Shown: positions 1 to 9,810 of the stretch, one piece after another | Layout of the letters: the number at the start of each line of letters is the position of its first letter | Position numbering within the stretch: position 1 is the first letter of the stretch | Assembly: GCA_015486015.1 (NCBI GenBank) | Contig: WFSL01000024.1 | Location: forward strand, 121,644 to 185,643 | Origin: Aquificota bacterium | GTDB lineage: Bacteria > Thermosulfidibacterota > Thermosulfidibacteria > Thermosulfidibacterales > B14-G1 | Direction of reading: 5' to 3' | DNA length: 64,000 nt | The notes under the pieces: model-generated | What the model was told of the DNA's origin: nothing | The model's input: the letters and a program-made list of their open reading frames with translations, nothing else | Database searches by the model: none | Program-made: the position numbers and the translations under genes

Positions 1-27
1 GCATTTCCCCAGGCAATGGGGAAATGC
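1..27 (-). terminator. Hairpin downstream of gcvH-like gene
   Basis: A perfect 10-bp inverted repeat (GCATTTCCCC at 1-10, GGGGAAATGC at 18-27) with a 7-nt loop lies 21 nt beyond the stop codon of the minus-strand gcvH-like gene. The T tract that would confirm an intrinsic terminator on the minus strand would fall outside the window. Confidence 0.5.
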
Positions 28-48
28 AGAAATAATACAAACTAAGTT

Positions 49-468
49 CTATTCTTCTCCCTCCTCAAGTGGAAGGGTCTCCAGCTCCCTCTCAATTAGG
101 GCTTGGTAGTCGCTGGCATCCATAAGCCTCTTGAGTTCCTCTGGGTCTTCCATCTCTATCACAGCAATCCATCCTTCCCCATAGGGGTCGTCATTTATGA
201 TGGATGGGTCATCCAGCAAGAAGCTATTAACCTCGGTCACTCGCCCAGATAGGGGCGCATAGATCTCTGTAACGCCTCGGATGGACTCCAAGGATCCTAT
301 CACTTCCATCTGTTGTACCCTCATGCCTACCTCAGGCAACTCCACATAGGATATCTCTCCCAGCTCATTCTGGACGAACTCGGTAACACCCATTACCACT
401 TGGCCTTCCCCCTCTTGCCTCACCCACGAGTGCTCCCGTGTGTACAATAAATCCTCTGGAAACTCCAT
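49..468 (-). CDS. GcvH-like protein (glycine cleavage H-protein fold) lacking the lipoyl lysine
   Basis: The 139-residue product has the full H-protein/biotinyl-lipoyl fold pattern: an N-terminal YTREHSW block, GVTEFVQNELGEISYVELPEVG, then the hairpin that normally carries lipoic acid. The family has ESVKA before the (S)xIYAPxSG motif; here it reads ESIRGVTEIYAPLSG. The lipoylated Lys is therefore Arg64 (codon CGA, complement of 277-279). The start is set at 468 because AGGAGGT sits just upstream of that ATG. The open frame runs back to 534 but has no such site. No gcvT or gcvP is adjacent. The fold assignment is firm. A role as lipoyl carrier is doubtful; it may be a regulatory or moonlighting paralogue. 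Confidence 0.85.
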   Translation of the reverse strand: MEFPEDLLYTREHSWVRQEGEGQVVMGVTEFVQNELGEISYVELPEVGMRVQQMEVIGSLESIRGVTEIYAPLSGRVTEVNSFLLDDPSIINDDPYGEGWIAVIEMEDPEELKRLMDASDYQALIERELETLPLEEGEE

Positions 469-560
469 TGGCCACCTCCTCAGTTTCCCAAGGCCTCTGT
501 TCTTAATACATACCACGCCCTTTTCCTGGGCCATTAGAGCTGAGCTAAATATAAGTATAT

Positions 561-583
561 CCCTTGAATAGAGGCTTCAAGGG
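561..583 (-). terminator. Hairpin after CCA-transferase gene
   Basis: CCCTTGAA (561-568) pairs perfectly with TTCAAGGG (576-583) across a 7-nt loop. It starts 7 nt after the stop codon of the minus-strand gene at 590-1972 and is followed on that strand by an AT-rich stretch without a clean T run. It is a weak terminator candidate separating that gene from gcvH. Confidence 0.4.
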
Positions 584-589
584 GCGTAC

Positions 590-1972
590 TCACAGCCTTG
601 TTATGAATGCCACGGCCTCCTCTCTGTTTCTTACCTTTCCTTCCTCCTGAGCCTCTACCAGTGCCTTCAGGATTTCGCCCACCTTGGGGCCGGGAGAGAG
701 ACTCAAGATCTTCATCACCTCTTTTCCATTGAGCAGTGGACGCTGCATCCTCTCGTCGGAGAGGAAGGTGGTGTAATAAAAGGATAGCAGCTCTTCTACC
801 TTGGGGAGGAAATAGAAGAAACCCCTCTCTCCACTACTTGCCAAGGTGTCAGCCAGGGAGAGGAGGGCCACCAACACCCCCTTGTCGCCCAACCGACGGA
901 AGAATCGTCCCTTGGCCTTAGGGGTTATTACATCCTGTCTGGCAAGCAGATGTATCCACATGTGGTGTGCGATCAAGAGGGAGAGGAGGGTAGAGGCGTT
1001 TGTGCCAAGGCCTAATCTCCTCCCTATCCCTTTCGCTATGACCCCACCCTCCCTGTCGTGTCCCCAGAAGGTGAGATCCTCTCCCCTCTCTGCCATGGTT
1101 GGTGGCTTGCCTATATCGTGTAAAAGGGAGGCCAACTTGAGCACAACCCCCATAGAGATGCCTCCCTCTACTTTCTTCTTCAAGATGCCTTTCATCCTGA
1201 AGGTGTGGTTGGGAAAGAGGTAGCTTAGGAAAGGGAGTATCCGTTCCAATGCCTTGAGGGTCCCCAAGAGGTGGCCTTTAAGGTCTGTACCACACCACTT
1301 CCCCTGAAGGATGCCCCGTCCTTCCTCTACCTCAGGGAGGAGGTGCGAGAGCGCACCACAGGCATCCATTGCATAGAATGCCTTTGAAGACAGGGGGTGG
1401 CTCAGGATGAGGGATAGCTCCTCCCTGATGCGTTCAGGGGCTGCCTGGGGAAGCAGGTGGGCATCTCGTCTCAGCATCTCTAAGGTATCAGGGGTAGGGG
1501 AAAAGCCCAGTAAGAGGGATAAACGGTAGGTCCTGAGCAACCTAAGTGGGTCTTTTTTGAAGGTCCACGGTGTCAAGGCCCTTAGCCTCCTCAACCTCAT
1601 GTCCCGTCTCCCCCCCCACGGATCCGCCAGTTGCTTTTGAGAGAGGGAGTAGGCCATGGCGTTAACGGTGAAATCCCTCTCTTGAAGGTCCTCTTCCAGT
1701 GTGGGAGCCTTGGGAGCCGAGATGTCTACCTGATACCCACCGCATATAGCCCGATAGATGCCTCTCAGGGGGTCCAAAGGGAACCATGGGCAAGGCATCC
1801 CCTCAAGGAGATCCAAAGGATTGCCAAAGTACAAGAGATCCATATCCTTGGAGTCCCTCCCCAATAGAAGGTCTCTTAGGAACCCCCCTACCAAGAAAAG
1901 GTCCCCTTTAGATCTGGCCTGAAAGGAGGCCAAGATCCTCCATGCCTCTTTTGGTATCCGGTCTTCCATCAT
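590..1972 (-). CDS. tRNA nucleotidyltransferase / poly(A) polymerase family protein with HD domain
   Basis: The 460-residue product is a class II nucleotidyltransferase. Its head domain has LVGGFLRDLLLG (about residues 27-38) and the metal-binding DMD near 43-45. ERDFTVNAMAYSL follows, and KDPLRLLRTYRLSLLLGF is the neck signature. A C-terminal HD hydrolase motif, LLHDIGKPP, lies near residue 285. The likely job is adding or repairing the 3' CCA of tRNAs. The one tRNA visible in this window already encodes CCA, so repair is at least possible. A poly(A) polymerase or an A-adding half-enzyme cannot be excluded from motifs alone. It is transcribed away from kdsC. Confidence 0.85.
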   Translation of the reverse strand: MMEDRIPKEAWRILASFQARSKGDLFLVGGFLRDLLLGRDSKDMDLLYFGNPLDLLEGMPCPWFPLDPLRGIYRAICGGYQVDISAPKAPTLEEDLQERDFTVNAMAYSLSQKQLADPWGGRRDMRLRRLRALTPWTFKKDPLRLLRTYRLSLLLGFSPTPDTLEMLRRDAHLLPQAAPERIREELSLILSHPLSSKAFYAMDACGALSHLLPEVEEGRGILQGKWCGTDLKGHLLGTLKALERILPFLSYLFPNHTFRMKGILKKKVEGGISMGVVLKLASLLHDIGKPPTMAERGEDLTFWGHDREGGVIAKGIGRRLGLGTNASTLLSLLIAHHMWIHLLARQDVITPKAKGRFFRRLGDKGVLVALLSLADTLASSGERGFFYFLPKVEELLSFYYTTFLSDERMQRPLLNGKEVMKILSLSPGPKVGEILKALVEAQEEGKVRNREEAVAFITRL

Positions 1973-2028
1973 GGTTTGACTGGGAATATATCCTAAGGGT
2001 AACCTAAGACAACAGCAGGAGACAGGGC

Positions 2029-2541
2029 GTGGAGAGATTGAAGAGAGTAAGATTGGTGGCGATGGATGTGGACGGTGTACTCACCGATGGGGGGATCATT
2101 TTGGGCACCCATGGGCAGGAAATCAAACGCTTCCACGTGAGGGACGGCCATGGCATGGTGCTCTTGCACCGGGTGGGAATCAGGACCGCCATTATTACAG
2201 GCAGACACTCTCAAGTGGTAGAGAGGAGGGCACAGGAGCTGGGAATAACCTTCCTCTTCCAGGGGAGCATGGATAAGCTTGCTACTTACGGCGAACTGAA
2301 GAGTCAGGCAGGGGTCCAGGATGAGGAGGTGGCTTATATTGGTGACGACCTGGTAGATATCCCTATCATGATGAGGGTAGGTGTGGCCGTTGCTGTTGCT
2401 GATGCCCATCCTATGGTCCGTGAGGTAGCCCATTTTGTGACTAAGGTCCCCGGTGGTCATGGTGCCGTGCGAGAATTTGCAGAGGCGCTCCTCAAGGCCC
2501 AAGGAAAGTGGGAAGAGGCCACGAGGCAGTATAGGGGATGA
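2029..2541 (+). CDS. kdsC: 3-deoxy-D-manno-octulosonate 8-phosphate phosphatase
   Basis: This 170-residue HAD-superfamily phosphatase without a cap domain matches KdsC throughout. It has the nucleophile loop MDVDGVLTDG (Asp13, Asp15), the HVRDGHGM block, and the C-terminal GDDLVDIPIM metal loop. It removes phosphate from Kdo-8-phosphate in the Kdo branch of lipid A-core synthesis. The start is a GTG with AGGAGA 5 nt upstream. The gene opens the kdsC-lptC-lptA-lptB cluster and overlaps lptC by 4 nt (ATGA), so it is co-transcribed. kdsA and kdsB are not in the window. Confidence 0.93.
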   Translation: MERLKRVRLVAMDVDGVLTDGGIILGTHGQEIKRFHVRDGHGMVLLHRVGIRTAIITGRHSQVVERRAQELGITFLFQGSMDKLATYGELKSQAGVQDEEVAYIGDDLVDIPIMMRVGVAVAVADAHPMVREVAHFVTKVPGGHGAVREFAEALLKAQGKWEEATRQYRG

Positions 2542-3083
2542 AGAAGGTTACCAAAGGCAGGCTTATCCTCTTTCTGGGCTTGGTGGTGCTGGGATTGACG
2601 GCCTGGGTTCTGTGGAGGGGGGTTTCTTTTTACAGGGAGGAGGGAAAGAGGGCTGTGCATGAGAACGAGACAATGGAAAAGGGTTTTATGAAACACATCC
2701 ATCTCACCAGCACACGAGGGGGGCAAGTGATATGGGCATTAGACGCTGTGAAGGCCCAGTTGGTGGGGGACGAGGTACACCTGTGGGATGTGCGGATCAC
2801 CTACTATCTCAAGTCCAGGAGGCCCCTTCTTATCTACGGTAGAGAGGGACTGCTGAACAGGAGACAGAAAAAGGGAGAGATATGGGGGGACGTACGTATG
2901 ATGCTTGGCTCTGAGTGCCTCACAGTTAATAGGCTCTACTGGGATACCAAGAGGAACCTTGTGAGCAGTCCCCTTCCCTTTCATGTGCGGGGGAGGTATC
3001 AGGTTGATGGGGTGGGTTTTGTGGCTCAACCATCCGCCGAGTGGGTAAAGGTGAGGACACTGAAGAAGGCGGTGTTTCGATGA
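2538..3083 (+). CDS. lptC: LPS export system protein LptC
   Basis: The 181-residue product has one N-terminal membrane helix (about residues 8-26) and a periplasmic beta-rich domain of LptC/YrbK type. LptC links the LptB2FG ABC transporter in the inner membrane to the LptA bridge. Sequence conservation in this family is low, so the call rests on the helix plus beta-strand pattern and the invariant order kdsC-lptC-lptA-lptB. The start overlaps the kdsC stop, and the stop overlaps the lptA start. Confidence 0.85.
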   Translation: MKKVTKGRLILFLGLVVLGLTAWVLWRGVSFYREEGKRAVHENETMEKGFMKHIHLTSTRGGQVIWALDAVKAQLVGDEVHLWDVRITYYLKSRRPLLIYGREGLLNRRQKKGEIWGDVRMMLGSECLTVNRLYWDTKRNLVSSPLPFHVRGRYQVDGVGFVAQPSAEWVKVRTLKKAVFR

Positions 3084-3613
3084 AGAGGGTACTGACGTTT
3101 ATCTGCTTTATGGTTATTGTGCTTGCCTGGACGGGTTGGTGTTCGGGGAAGGCGAAGGGGGGCCCTGGTGCGAAGAAACCCATCACAGTCACATCTCAGA
3201 AGATGGAGGCTCACGCTAAGGAGGGATGGGTCCTGTTTATCGGCAAGGTGAGGGCGGTACAGGGGGATCTCACCCTCTACACTGACAGGTTGCAGGTCTT
3301 CATAGCCCGCAAAGGCGGGAAGGTAGAGAGGATCCTTGCCCAGGGCCATGTAAAGGTGGAGAGGGGAGATAAGGTGATCCTCTCAGACAGGGCAGAATAC
3401 AGACTGAAGGATGGTGTGGTGGAGTTTACGGGCCACCCAAAGGCCTGGGAAGGTAAGAACCTGGTCTTGGGAGAGAAGATGCTTTACTATCCTAAGGAAG
3501 ACAAGAGCGTTGTGGTTGGTGGGAAGGGCCGGGTCAATGCAGTGATCTATCCAGAGGGGGAGTTGAAGCATGAAGTTAAGGGCCCAGGGCCTGGAAAAAA
3601 GCTTCAAAAATAG
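3080..3613 (+). CDS. lptA: LPS transport periplasmic protein LptA (OstA-like)
   Basis: The 177-residue protein has a signal peptide (MKRVLTFICFMVIVLAWTG) followed by an OstA/LptA jellyroll. Typical strands are ITVTSQKMEAHAKEGWVLF, LYTDRLQVF and ILSDRAEYRLKDGVVEFTG. LptA forms the periplasmic bridge that carries LPS to the outer membrane. The ATG at 3080 is chosen because it overlaps the lptC stop (ATGA) and starts the signal peptide directly; an open frame also extends upstream to 3041. It overlaps lptB by 44 nt. Confidence 0.9.
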   Translation: MKRVLTFICFMVIVLAWTGWCSGKAKGGPGAKKPITVTSQKMEAHAKEGWVLFIGKVRAVQGDLTLYTDRLQVFIARKGGKVERILAQGHVKVERGDKVILSDRAEYRLKDGVVEFTGHPKAWEGKNLVLGEKMLYYPKEDKSVVVGGKGRVNAVIYPEGELKHEVKGPGPGKKLQK

Positions 3614-4289
3614 GAAGGTGGTAAATAAGGTCTCCTTAGAGGTAGCCACGGGGGAGGTGGTGGGCCTTTTGGGTCCTAACGGCGCGGGGAAGACCACTAT
3701 ATTCTACATGATCACTGGTCTCATATCCCCTGATGCCGGCGCTATATACATGGGTGATATGAACATAAGCGATCTCCCCATGTACAAGAGGGCGCGACTG
3801 GGTTTAGGGTATCTTCCCCAGGAACCCTCTGCCTTCAGGAAACTCACAGTGTGGGAAAATGTGATGGCGGTGCTGGAGCTTCTTGATGTCCCCGTTGGGG
3901 AGCGTGAGGCCAGGACCCGTCGCCTCTTGCGAGACATGGGCCTGGAAAAGGTGAAGGATAACCTCGCTTACACCCTTTCAGGTGGAGAGAGACGCAGGGT
4001 GGAGATTGCCAGGGCCTTGGCACTCGCCCCGAAGTTTATCCTTTTAGATGAACCCTTTGCTGGCATTGACCCCATTGTAGTGGGGGAGCTCCAAGGAGTG
4101 ATCACATCCATGAAAGAGAGGGGGATAGGCGTGATCATAACTGACCACAACGTGCGGGAGACCCTTCATATTACAGACAGGGCGTATGTGATAAATGAAG
4201 GGGAGATCGTCGAGGCAGGGCCACCCCAGGTGATTGCCTCCAGTGAAAAGATCAGGAGCATTTACTTAGGGGAGGGATTTTCCCTTTGA
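3570..4289 (+). CDS. lptB: LPS export ABC transporter ATP-binding protein LptB
   Basis: The 239-residue ABC ATPase contains Walker A GPNGAGKTT, the LptB-typical YLPQEPSAF Q-loop, signature LSGGERRRVEIARAL, Walker B FILLDEPFAGIDP and the H-loop ITDHNVRET. It powers LPS extraction from the inner membrane with LptF/G, which are not in this window. The start is an ATG within the lptA 3' end, preceded by GGGGGAG. In many bacteria rpoN follows lptB; here a ribosome hibernation factor follows directly, 27 nt later. Confidence 0.95.
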   Translation: MKLRAQGLEKSFKNRKVVNKVSLEVATGEVVGLLGPNGAGKTTIFYMITGLISPDAGAIYMGDMNISDLPMYKRARLGLGYLPQEPSAFRKLTVWENVMAVLELLDVPVGEREARTRRLLRDMGLEKVKDNLAYTLSGGERRRVEIARALALAPKFILLDEPFAGIDPIVVGELQGVITSMKERGIGVIITDHNVRETLHITDRAYVINEGEIVEAGPPQVIASSEKIRSIYLGEGFSL

Positions 4290-4316
4290 ACCAATGCCAG
4301 GATTAGGAGGGATAAT

Positions 4317-4844
4317 ATGCAGGTGAGGATAACGGGAAGGAACATTCAGCTTACAGAGGCCATGAAGAATTACGTGGACAAAAAGATTAAACGTTTAGAA
4401 AAGTACCTGGATGAGCCCATTGACATCCAGGTGATACTCAATGTGGAAAAGTTCCGTCAGATAGCGGAAGTGAATGTATCTTCAAAGTCCGGGAGCTTTT
4501 ACGGATCGGAGGAGTCTCACGATATTTACGCATCTGTGGACATGGTGGTGGATAAGTTAGAGGAGCAGGTGAGAAGGAAGAAGGAGAGGTTGCAGCAGCG
4601 CTCCAGGGAGCTTAGGGGAGAAGAGATGGCTTTCTCTTCTGAGTCCCCTGAACATAGCGAAGACACCCACGTGGTTGAAGTGCAGAGATACGCTATAAAG
4701 CCCATGTCATTAGACGAAGCGGTACTTCAGATGGACCTCTCCGACGACCACTTTATGGTCTTCCTCAATGCGGTGACTAACAGAGTAAACGTGCTCTACC
4801 GGAGGAAGGATGGTAGATACGGCCTCATAGACCCTCAATACTGA
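4317..4844 (+). CDS. hpf: Ribosome hibernation promoting factor, long form
   Basis: The 175-residue product has an N-terminal S30AE domain (MQVRITGRNIQLTEAMKNYV to about residue 100), a charged linker, and a C-terminal dimerisation domain ending in RRKDGRYGLIDPQY. This two-domain layout is the long HPF/RaiA form that forms 100S ribosome dimers in starved cells by self-dimerisation. It sits in the conserved lptB-(rpoN)-hpf-ptsN-rapZ order and its stop overlaps the ptsN start (TGATG). Confidence 0.93.
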   Translation: MQVRITGRNIQLTEAMKNYVDKKIKRLEKYLDEPIDIQVILNVEKFRQIAEVNVSSKSGSFYGSEESHDIYASVDMVVDKLEEQVRRKKERLQQRSRELRGEEMAFSSESPEHSEDTHVVEVQRYAIKPMSLDEAVLQMDLSDDHFMVFLNAVTNRVNVLYRRKDGRYGLIDPQY

Positions 4845-5314
4845 TGAAGATCACCAACCATTTAACAGAGGAGGACGTGATGGATATAGGGGAGATGAAG
4901 GGGGTCTCTAAGGAGGAGGTGCTTAGCAGGCTCCTGGAGCCCCTTGTGGAGAGGGAAAGGCTTCCTGACAAAGAACCTTTCCTTAGTGCCCTTGTGGAGA
5001 GGGAATCTCTGGGCACCACAGCAGTGGGGGGTGGCATTGCGGTCCCCCATGCGCGGGTAAAGGGCTTGGAGTCACCGGTGTTGGCGTTATTTAGATCCAG
5101 GGAGGGGATCCCGTTTGGTGCCGTGGACAATGCCCCAGTGCATCTCATATTTCTTGTGCTCACACCTGAGGAGGCCACGGAGATGCACCTGAGGACTTTG
5201 GCCCGTGTAGTTTCCCTCCTTCGGGACCAGGATATTAGGGGAAGACTCCTACAGGCGTCGGGCAGTAAGGAGATGTATCGGGTGTTATTGGAGGAGGATG
5301 AAGGTGAGGAGTGA
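4844..5314 (+). CDS. ptsN: PTS IIA-like nitrogen regulatory protein
   Basis: This 156-residue EIIA(fructose/mannitol/Ntr) domain carries the phosphorylatable histidine in GGGIAVPHARV (His69) and the usual LIFLVLTPEEATEMHLRTLA helix. PtsN is the terminal phospho-acceptor of the PTS-Ntr regulatory chain and controls partner proteins rather than sugar uptake. It overlaps hpf upstream and rapZ downstream, so the three are translated from one message. The upstream kinase ptsP and NPr are not seen here. Confidence 0.92.
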   Translation: MKITNHLTEEDVMDIGEMKGVSKEEVLSRLLEPLVERERLPDKEPFLSALVERESLGTTAVGGGIAVPHARVKGLESPVLALFRSREGIPFGAVDNAPVHLIFLVLTPEEATEMHLRTLARVVSLLRDQDIRGRLLQASGSKEMYRVLLEEDEGEE

Positions 5315-6170
5315 TCCCTCAACCCCGTTTTTCCTCATTGTAACTGGCCTCTCAGGCGCAGGGAAGAGCACAGCCCTCAAGGTGTTGGAGGATATAGGAT
5401 ACTACTGCATAGACAACCTTCCCATTTCTCTGATGGAGGTCTTTGCCCAGCTCTGTCTTGCCTCCTCCCAACCCATCAACAAGGTAGCACTAAGCATTGA
5501 TATCAGAGAGGGTGACACCTTAAGGACCCTCCCCAGTGTTGTAAAGAGGATAGAGAAAGAAGGAATCCAAGTAGAGATACTCTTTCTTGAAGCAGGCACA
5601 GAGTATCTCATTAGAAGATTCAAGAGGACCAGACGTCCCCACCCCCTGAAAGGTTCGCCTCTCGAGGAGAGCATAGAGGAGGAGAAGAAGGTGTTGGAGC
5701 CCTTGAGGTCTATGGCAAAGCACATCTTAGACACTTCCCACATGACTCCCCATACATTCAAGGCCACCCTTTTAGACCTCTTTGGTGAGGGGGAAAAAGA
5801 GATGCCTGTTTTTATCTACTCCTTTGGCTTTGGAAAGGGGCTACCCAGCCAATTGGACCTTGCGCTGGACGTACGCTTCCTTCCTAATCCCCATTTTGTG
5901 AATGGGCTAAGAGAGAAGAATGGATTGGATGAAGAGGTTAGGGACTATGTGCTTGCACAGGAAGAGACACAGCGTTTCTTGAAACATCTGAGGGCTTTTC
6001 TCCTCTATCTTCTCCCACTTTACAAGAAGGAGGGGAAGCCTTCCCTTTCTGTAGGAATAGGCTGTACTGGTGGGATTCACAGATCGGTGGTGATCAGTGA
6101 GTGGCTGGCAGAGACCCTCAGGGAGATGGGCTATACAGTAAAGGTGAAGCACAGGGAACTGATTCCTTAG
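5298..6170 (+). CDS. rapZ: RNase adapter / nucleotide-binding protein RapZ
   Basis: The 290-residue P-loop protein has Walker A GLSGAGKST (residues 17-25), the YYCIDNLPISL block, and the C-terminal GIGCTGGIHRSV motif that defines the RapZ/YvcJ family. In Escherichia coli RapZ guides RNase E to the GlmZ RNA and so tunes GlmS. Outside enterics the role is less defined, and no GlmZ-like RNA was seen. The start overlaps ptsN by 17 nt. It converges on ligA with an 8-nt gap. Confidence 0.92.
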   Translation: MKVRSDPSTPFFLIVTGLSGAGKSTALKVLEDIGYYCIDNLPISLMEVFAQLCLASSQPINKVALSIDIREGDTLRTLPSVVKRIEKEGIQVEILFLEAGTEYLIRRFKRTRRPHPLKGSPLEESIEEEKKVLEPLRSMAKHILDTSHMTPHTFKATLLDLFGEGEKEMPVFIYSFGFGKGLPSQLDLALDVRFLPNPHFVNGLREKNGLDEEVRDYVLAQEETQRFLKHLRAFLLYLLPLYKKEGKPSLSVGIGCTGGIHRSVVISEWLAETLREMGYTVKVKHRELIP

Positions 6171-6178
6171 CCCTTAAG

Positions 6179-8188
<2,010 letters not shown>

Positions 8189-8206
8189 TCACCTCCCGGT
8201 GGCTTT

Positions 8207-8881
8207 CTAAAGAAACATGCCTCCTCTTATCATCATAATACCAAGCCCTATCAAGACAAGTCCGCTCGCAATTTCCACAAAGCGAAACCACCTCTTGAAG
8301 CGCTGCACGGTTTTTATGGCGTAGCTGAAGAGGAGGGCAAAAAGGAGAAAAGGTACGGCCAGGCCTATGGAGTAAGCGGCCAGGAGTGCGATCCCTTTAG
8401 CCACGTGCTGCTGGGTGGAGGCATAGGCCAGAATGGAGGCCAGTATGGGTCCTGTACATGGGCTCCAGCCTAAAGCAAAGGCCATACCGAGGATCAGTGA
8501 GCCCACCATCCCCCCTTTTGTCTCTACCCCCTTGAATTGGAGGCTCCTTTGCAGAAAGGGGAGGCGGAGTATTCCCATGATGTGGAGGCCCAGGATAACC
8601 ACCAACCCCCCAAGGACCTTGGTCAGCACATGCAGGTATCTGTTGAGCAGATCCCCTATCCAGGTAGCCGATGCCCCTAAGGTTACAAACACTAAGGTGA
8701 ATCCTGTGATAAATGCGAGGGTAGGGATCAGTATCCTTAGGGGGGATGACCTCCCTTCCTTCAGTTCCTGCACAGTGTAGCCAGTGATAAAGGAGACATA
8801 GACAGGCATGAGGGGAAGTACACATGGGGATAGAAAGGAGAGGAGCCCCCCTCCAAAGGCAGCCATGATGGAGACCCTCAT
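8207..8881 (-). CDS. CcdA-type thiol-disulfide transport membrane protein
   Basis: The 224-residue, six-helix membrane protein of the DsbD-gamma/CcdA family has the two conserved cysteines in LSPCVLPLMPVY and ALGWSPCTGPILA. Such proteins move reducing equivalents from cytoplasmic thioredoxin to periplasmic thiol proteins, for cytochrome c maturation or disulfide reduction. The start overlaps the fmt stop (ATGA). The thioredoxin-like lipoprotein at 47.8 kb is a possible electron acceptor (inference). The exact partner is unknown. Confidence 0.88.
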   Translation of the reverse strand: MRVSIMAAFGGGLLSFLSPCVLPLMPVYVSFITGYTVQELKEGRSSPLRILIPTLAFITGFTLVFVTLGASATWIGDLLNRYLHVLTKVLGGLVVILGLHIMGILRLPFLQRSLQFKGVETKGGMVGSLILGMAFALGWSPCTGPILASILAYASTQQHVAKGIALLAAYSIGLAVPFLLFALLFSYAIKTVQRFKRWFRFVEIASGLVLIGLGIMMIRGGMFL

Positions 8882-9810
8882 CTCTTCCCCCAGAGCTCTC
8901 CAGGCTGCGGCAAGTACCCCCTGACAAAGCTGGCGCCGTCCATCTTCCTCCTGCCTGCTGGCTGGACCTGGAGTGCCTCAATTCCACCCTCACCGCAGGC
9001 TATCACCAAGCGCCCCTTTCGGGGATCTGCCTCCACTACCTCACCGGGCCTTCCCTCAGCCCCCTCCACCACCCTGCTCTTTAGTATCTTGATGGAGGAG
9101 GTCCTCCAGGGGGTGAAGGCCCCCGGTGAAGGGCTGAGACCCCGGATCAGGTTGTGGACCTTCCAGCAGCCCTCCTCCCATGGGATGTTTGTCTCACCCT
9201 TCTCTATAGGGGGAGCGTATGTGGCCTTATCCTCATCTTGAGGGATGGCCCTCTTCTCTCCTCTCCTTAGGGCATTCAGGGCATCCAGGAGTAGATTGGC
9301 CCCCATAGAGGCCAATCTGTTATGGAGTTCACCATAGGTATCGTTGGGACCTATATCAATGGGCTCTTGAAGGAAGATGTCTCCCTTATCCAGCCCCTCG
9401 TTCATCCACATGATGGTTACCCCAGTCTCCCTTTCTCCATTGATTAACGCCCTTTGAATAGGCGCCGCACCTCGATATCTTGGAAGGAGTGATGGGTGAA
9501 CATTGAGGCAACCTATGGTGGGGATCTGGAGGAGAGAAAGGGGGAGTATCTGGCCATAGGAGACTACAATAAAAAGGTCAGGCGAAGCTGCCTTAAGGAT
9601 AGGTTCTGCATCCTTGATCCTTTCTGGGGTGAAAACAGTGAGCCCCAACTCCAAGGCCTTCAACTTCACAGGGGTAGGTTGCCTTTCTCTTCCTCTTCCC
9701 CTATGCCTGTCTGGCTGTGTTATCACCAAGGGGATCAGGTAATGGGAGCTGGCGAGTGCCTCCAGGCAGGGGAGTGCGAATGGGGAGGTACCCATAAAGA
9801 TTAGTCTCAC
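8878..9810 (-). CDS. fmt: Methionyl-tRNA formyltransferase
   Basis: The product formylates initiator Met-tRNA. The 310-residue protein has IFMGTSPFALPCLEAL at the N terminus, the folate-site block NVHPSLLPRYRGAAPIQ, and a C-terminal tRNA-binding domain starting near residue 205. I use the GTG at 9810, which overlaps the upstream stop codon (GTGA) and starts right at the first beta strand. An ATG 21 nt earlier is also open. Peptide deformylase, often adjacent, is not present here. Confidence 0.94.
   Translation of the reverse strand: MRLIFMGTSPFALPCLEALASSHYLIPLVITQPDRHRGRGRERQPTPVKLKALELGLTVFTPERIKDAEPILKAASPDLFIVVSYGQILPLSLLQIPTIGCLNVHPSLLPRYRGAAPIQRALINGERETGVTIMWMNEGLDKGDIFLQEPIDIGPNDTYGELHNRLASMGANLLLDALNALRRGEKRAIPQDEDKATYAPPIEKGETNIPWEEGCWKVHNLIRGLSPSPGAFTPWRTSSIKILKSRVVEGAEGRPGEVVEADPRKGRLVIACGEGGIEALQVQPAGRRKMDGASFVRGYLPQPGELWGKR

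Noticed and set aside
1993-2502. 169-codon minus-strand reading frame opposite kdsC
   Set aside because: It is fully antisense to a well-supported KdsC with all motifs, and its translation is His/Pro/Ser-rich without family resemblance.
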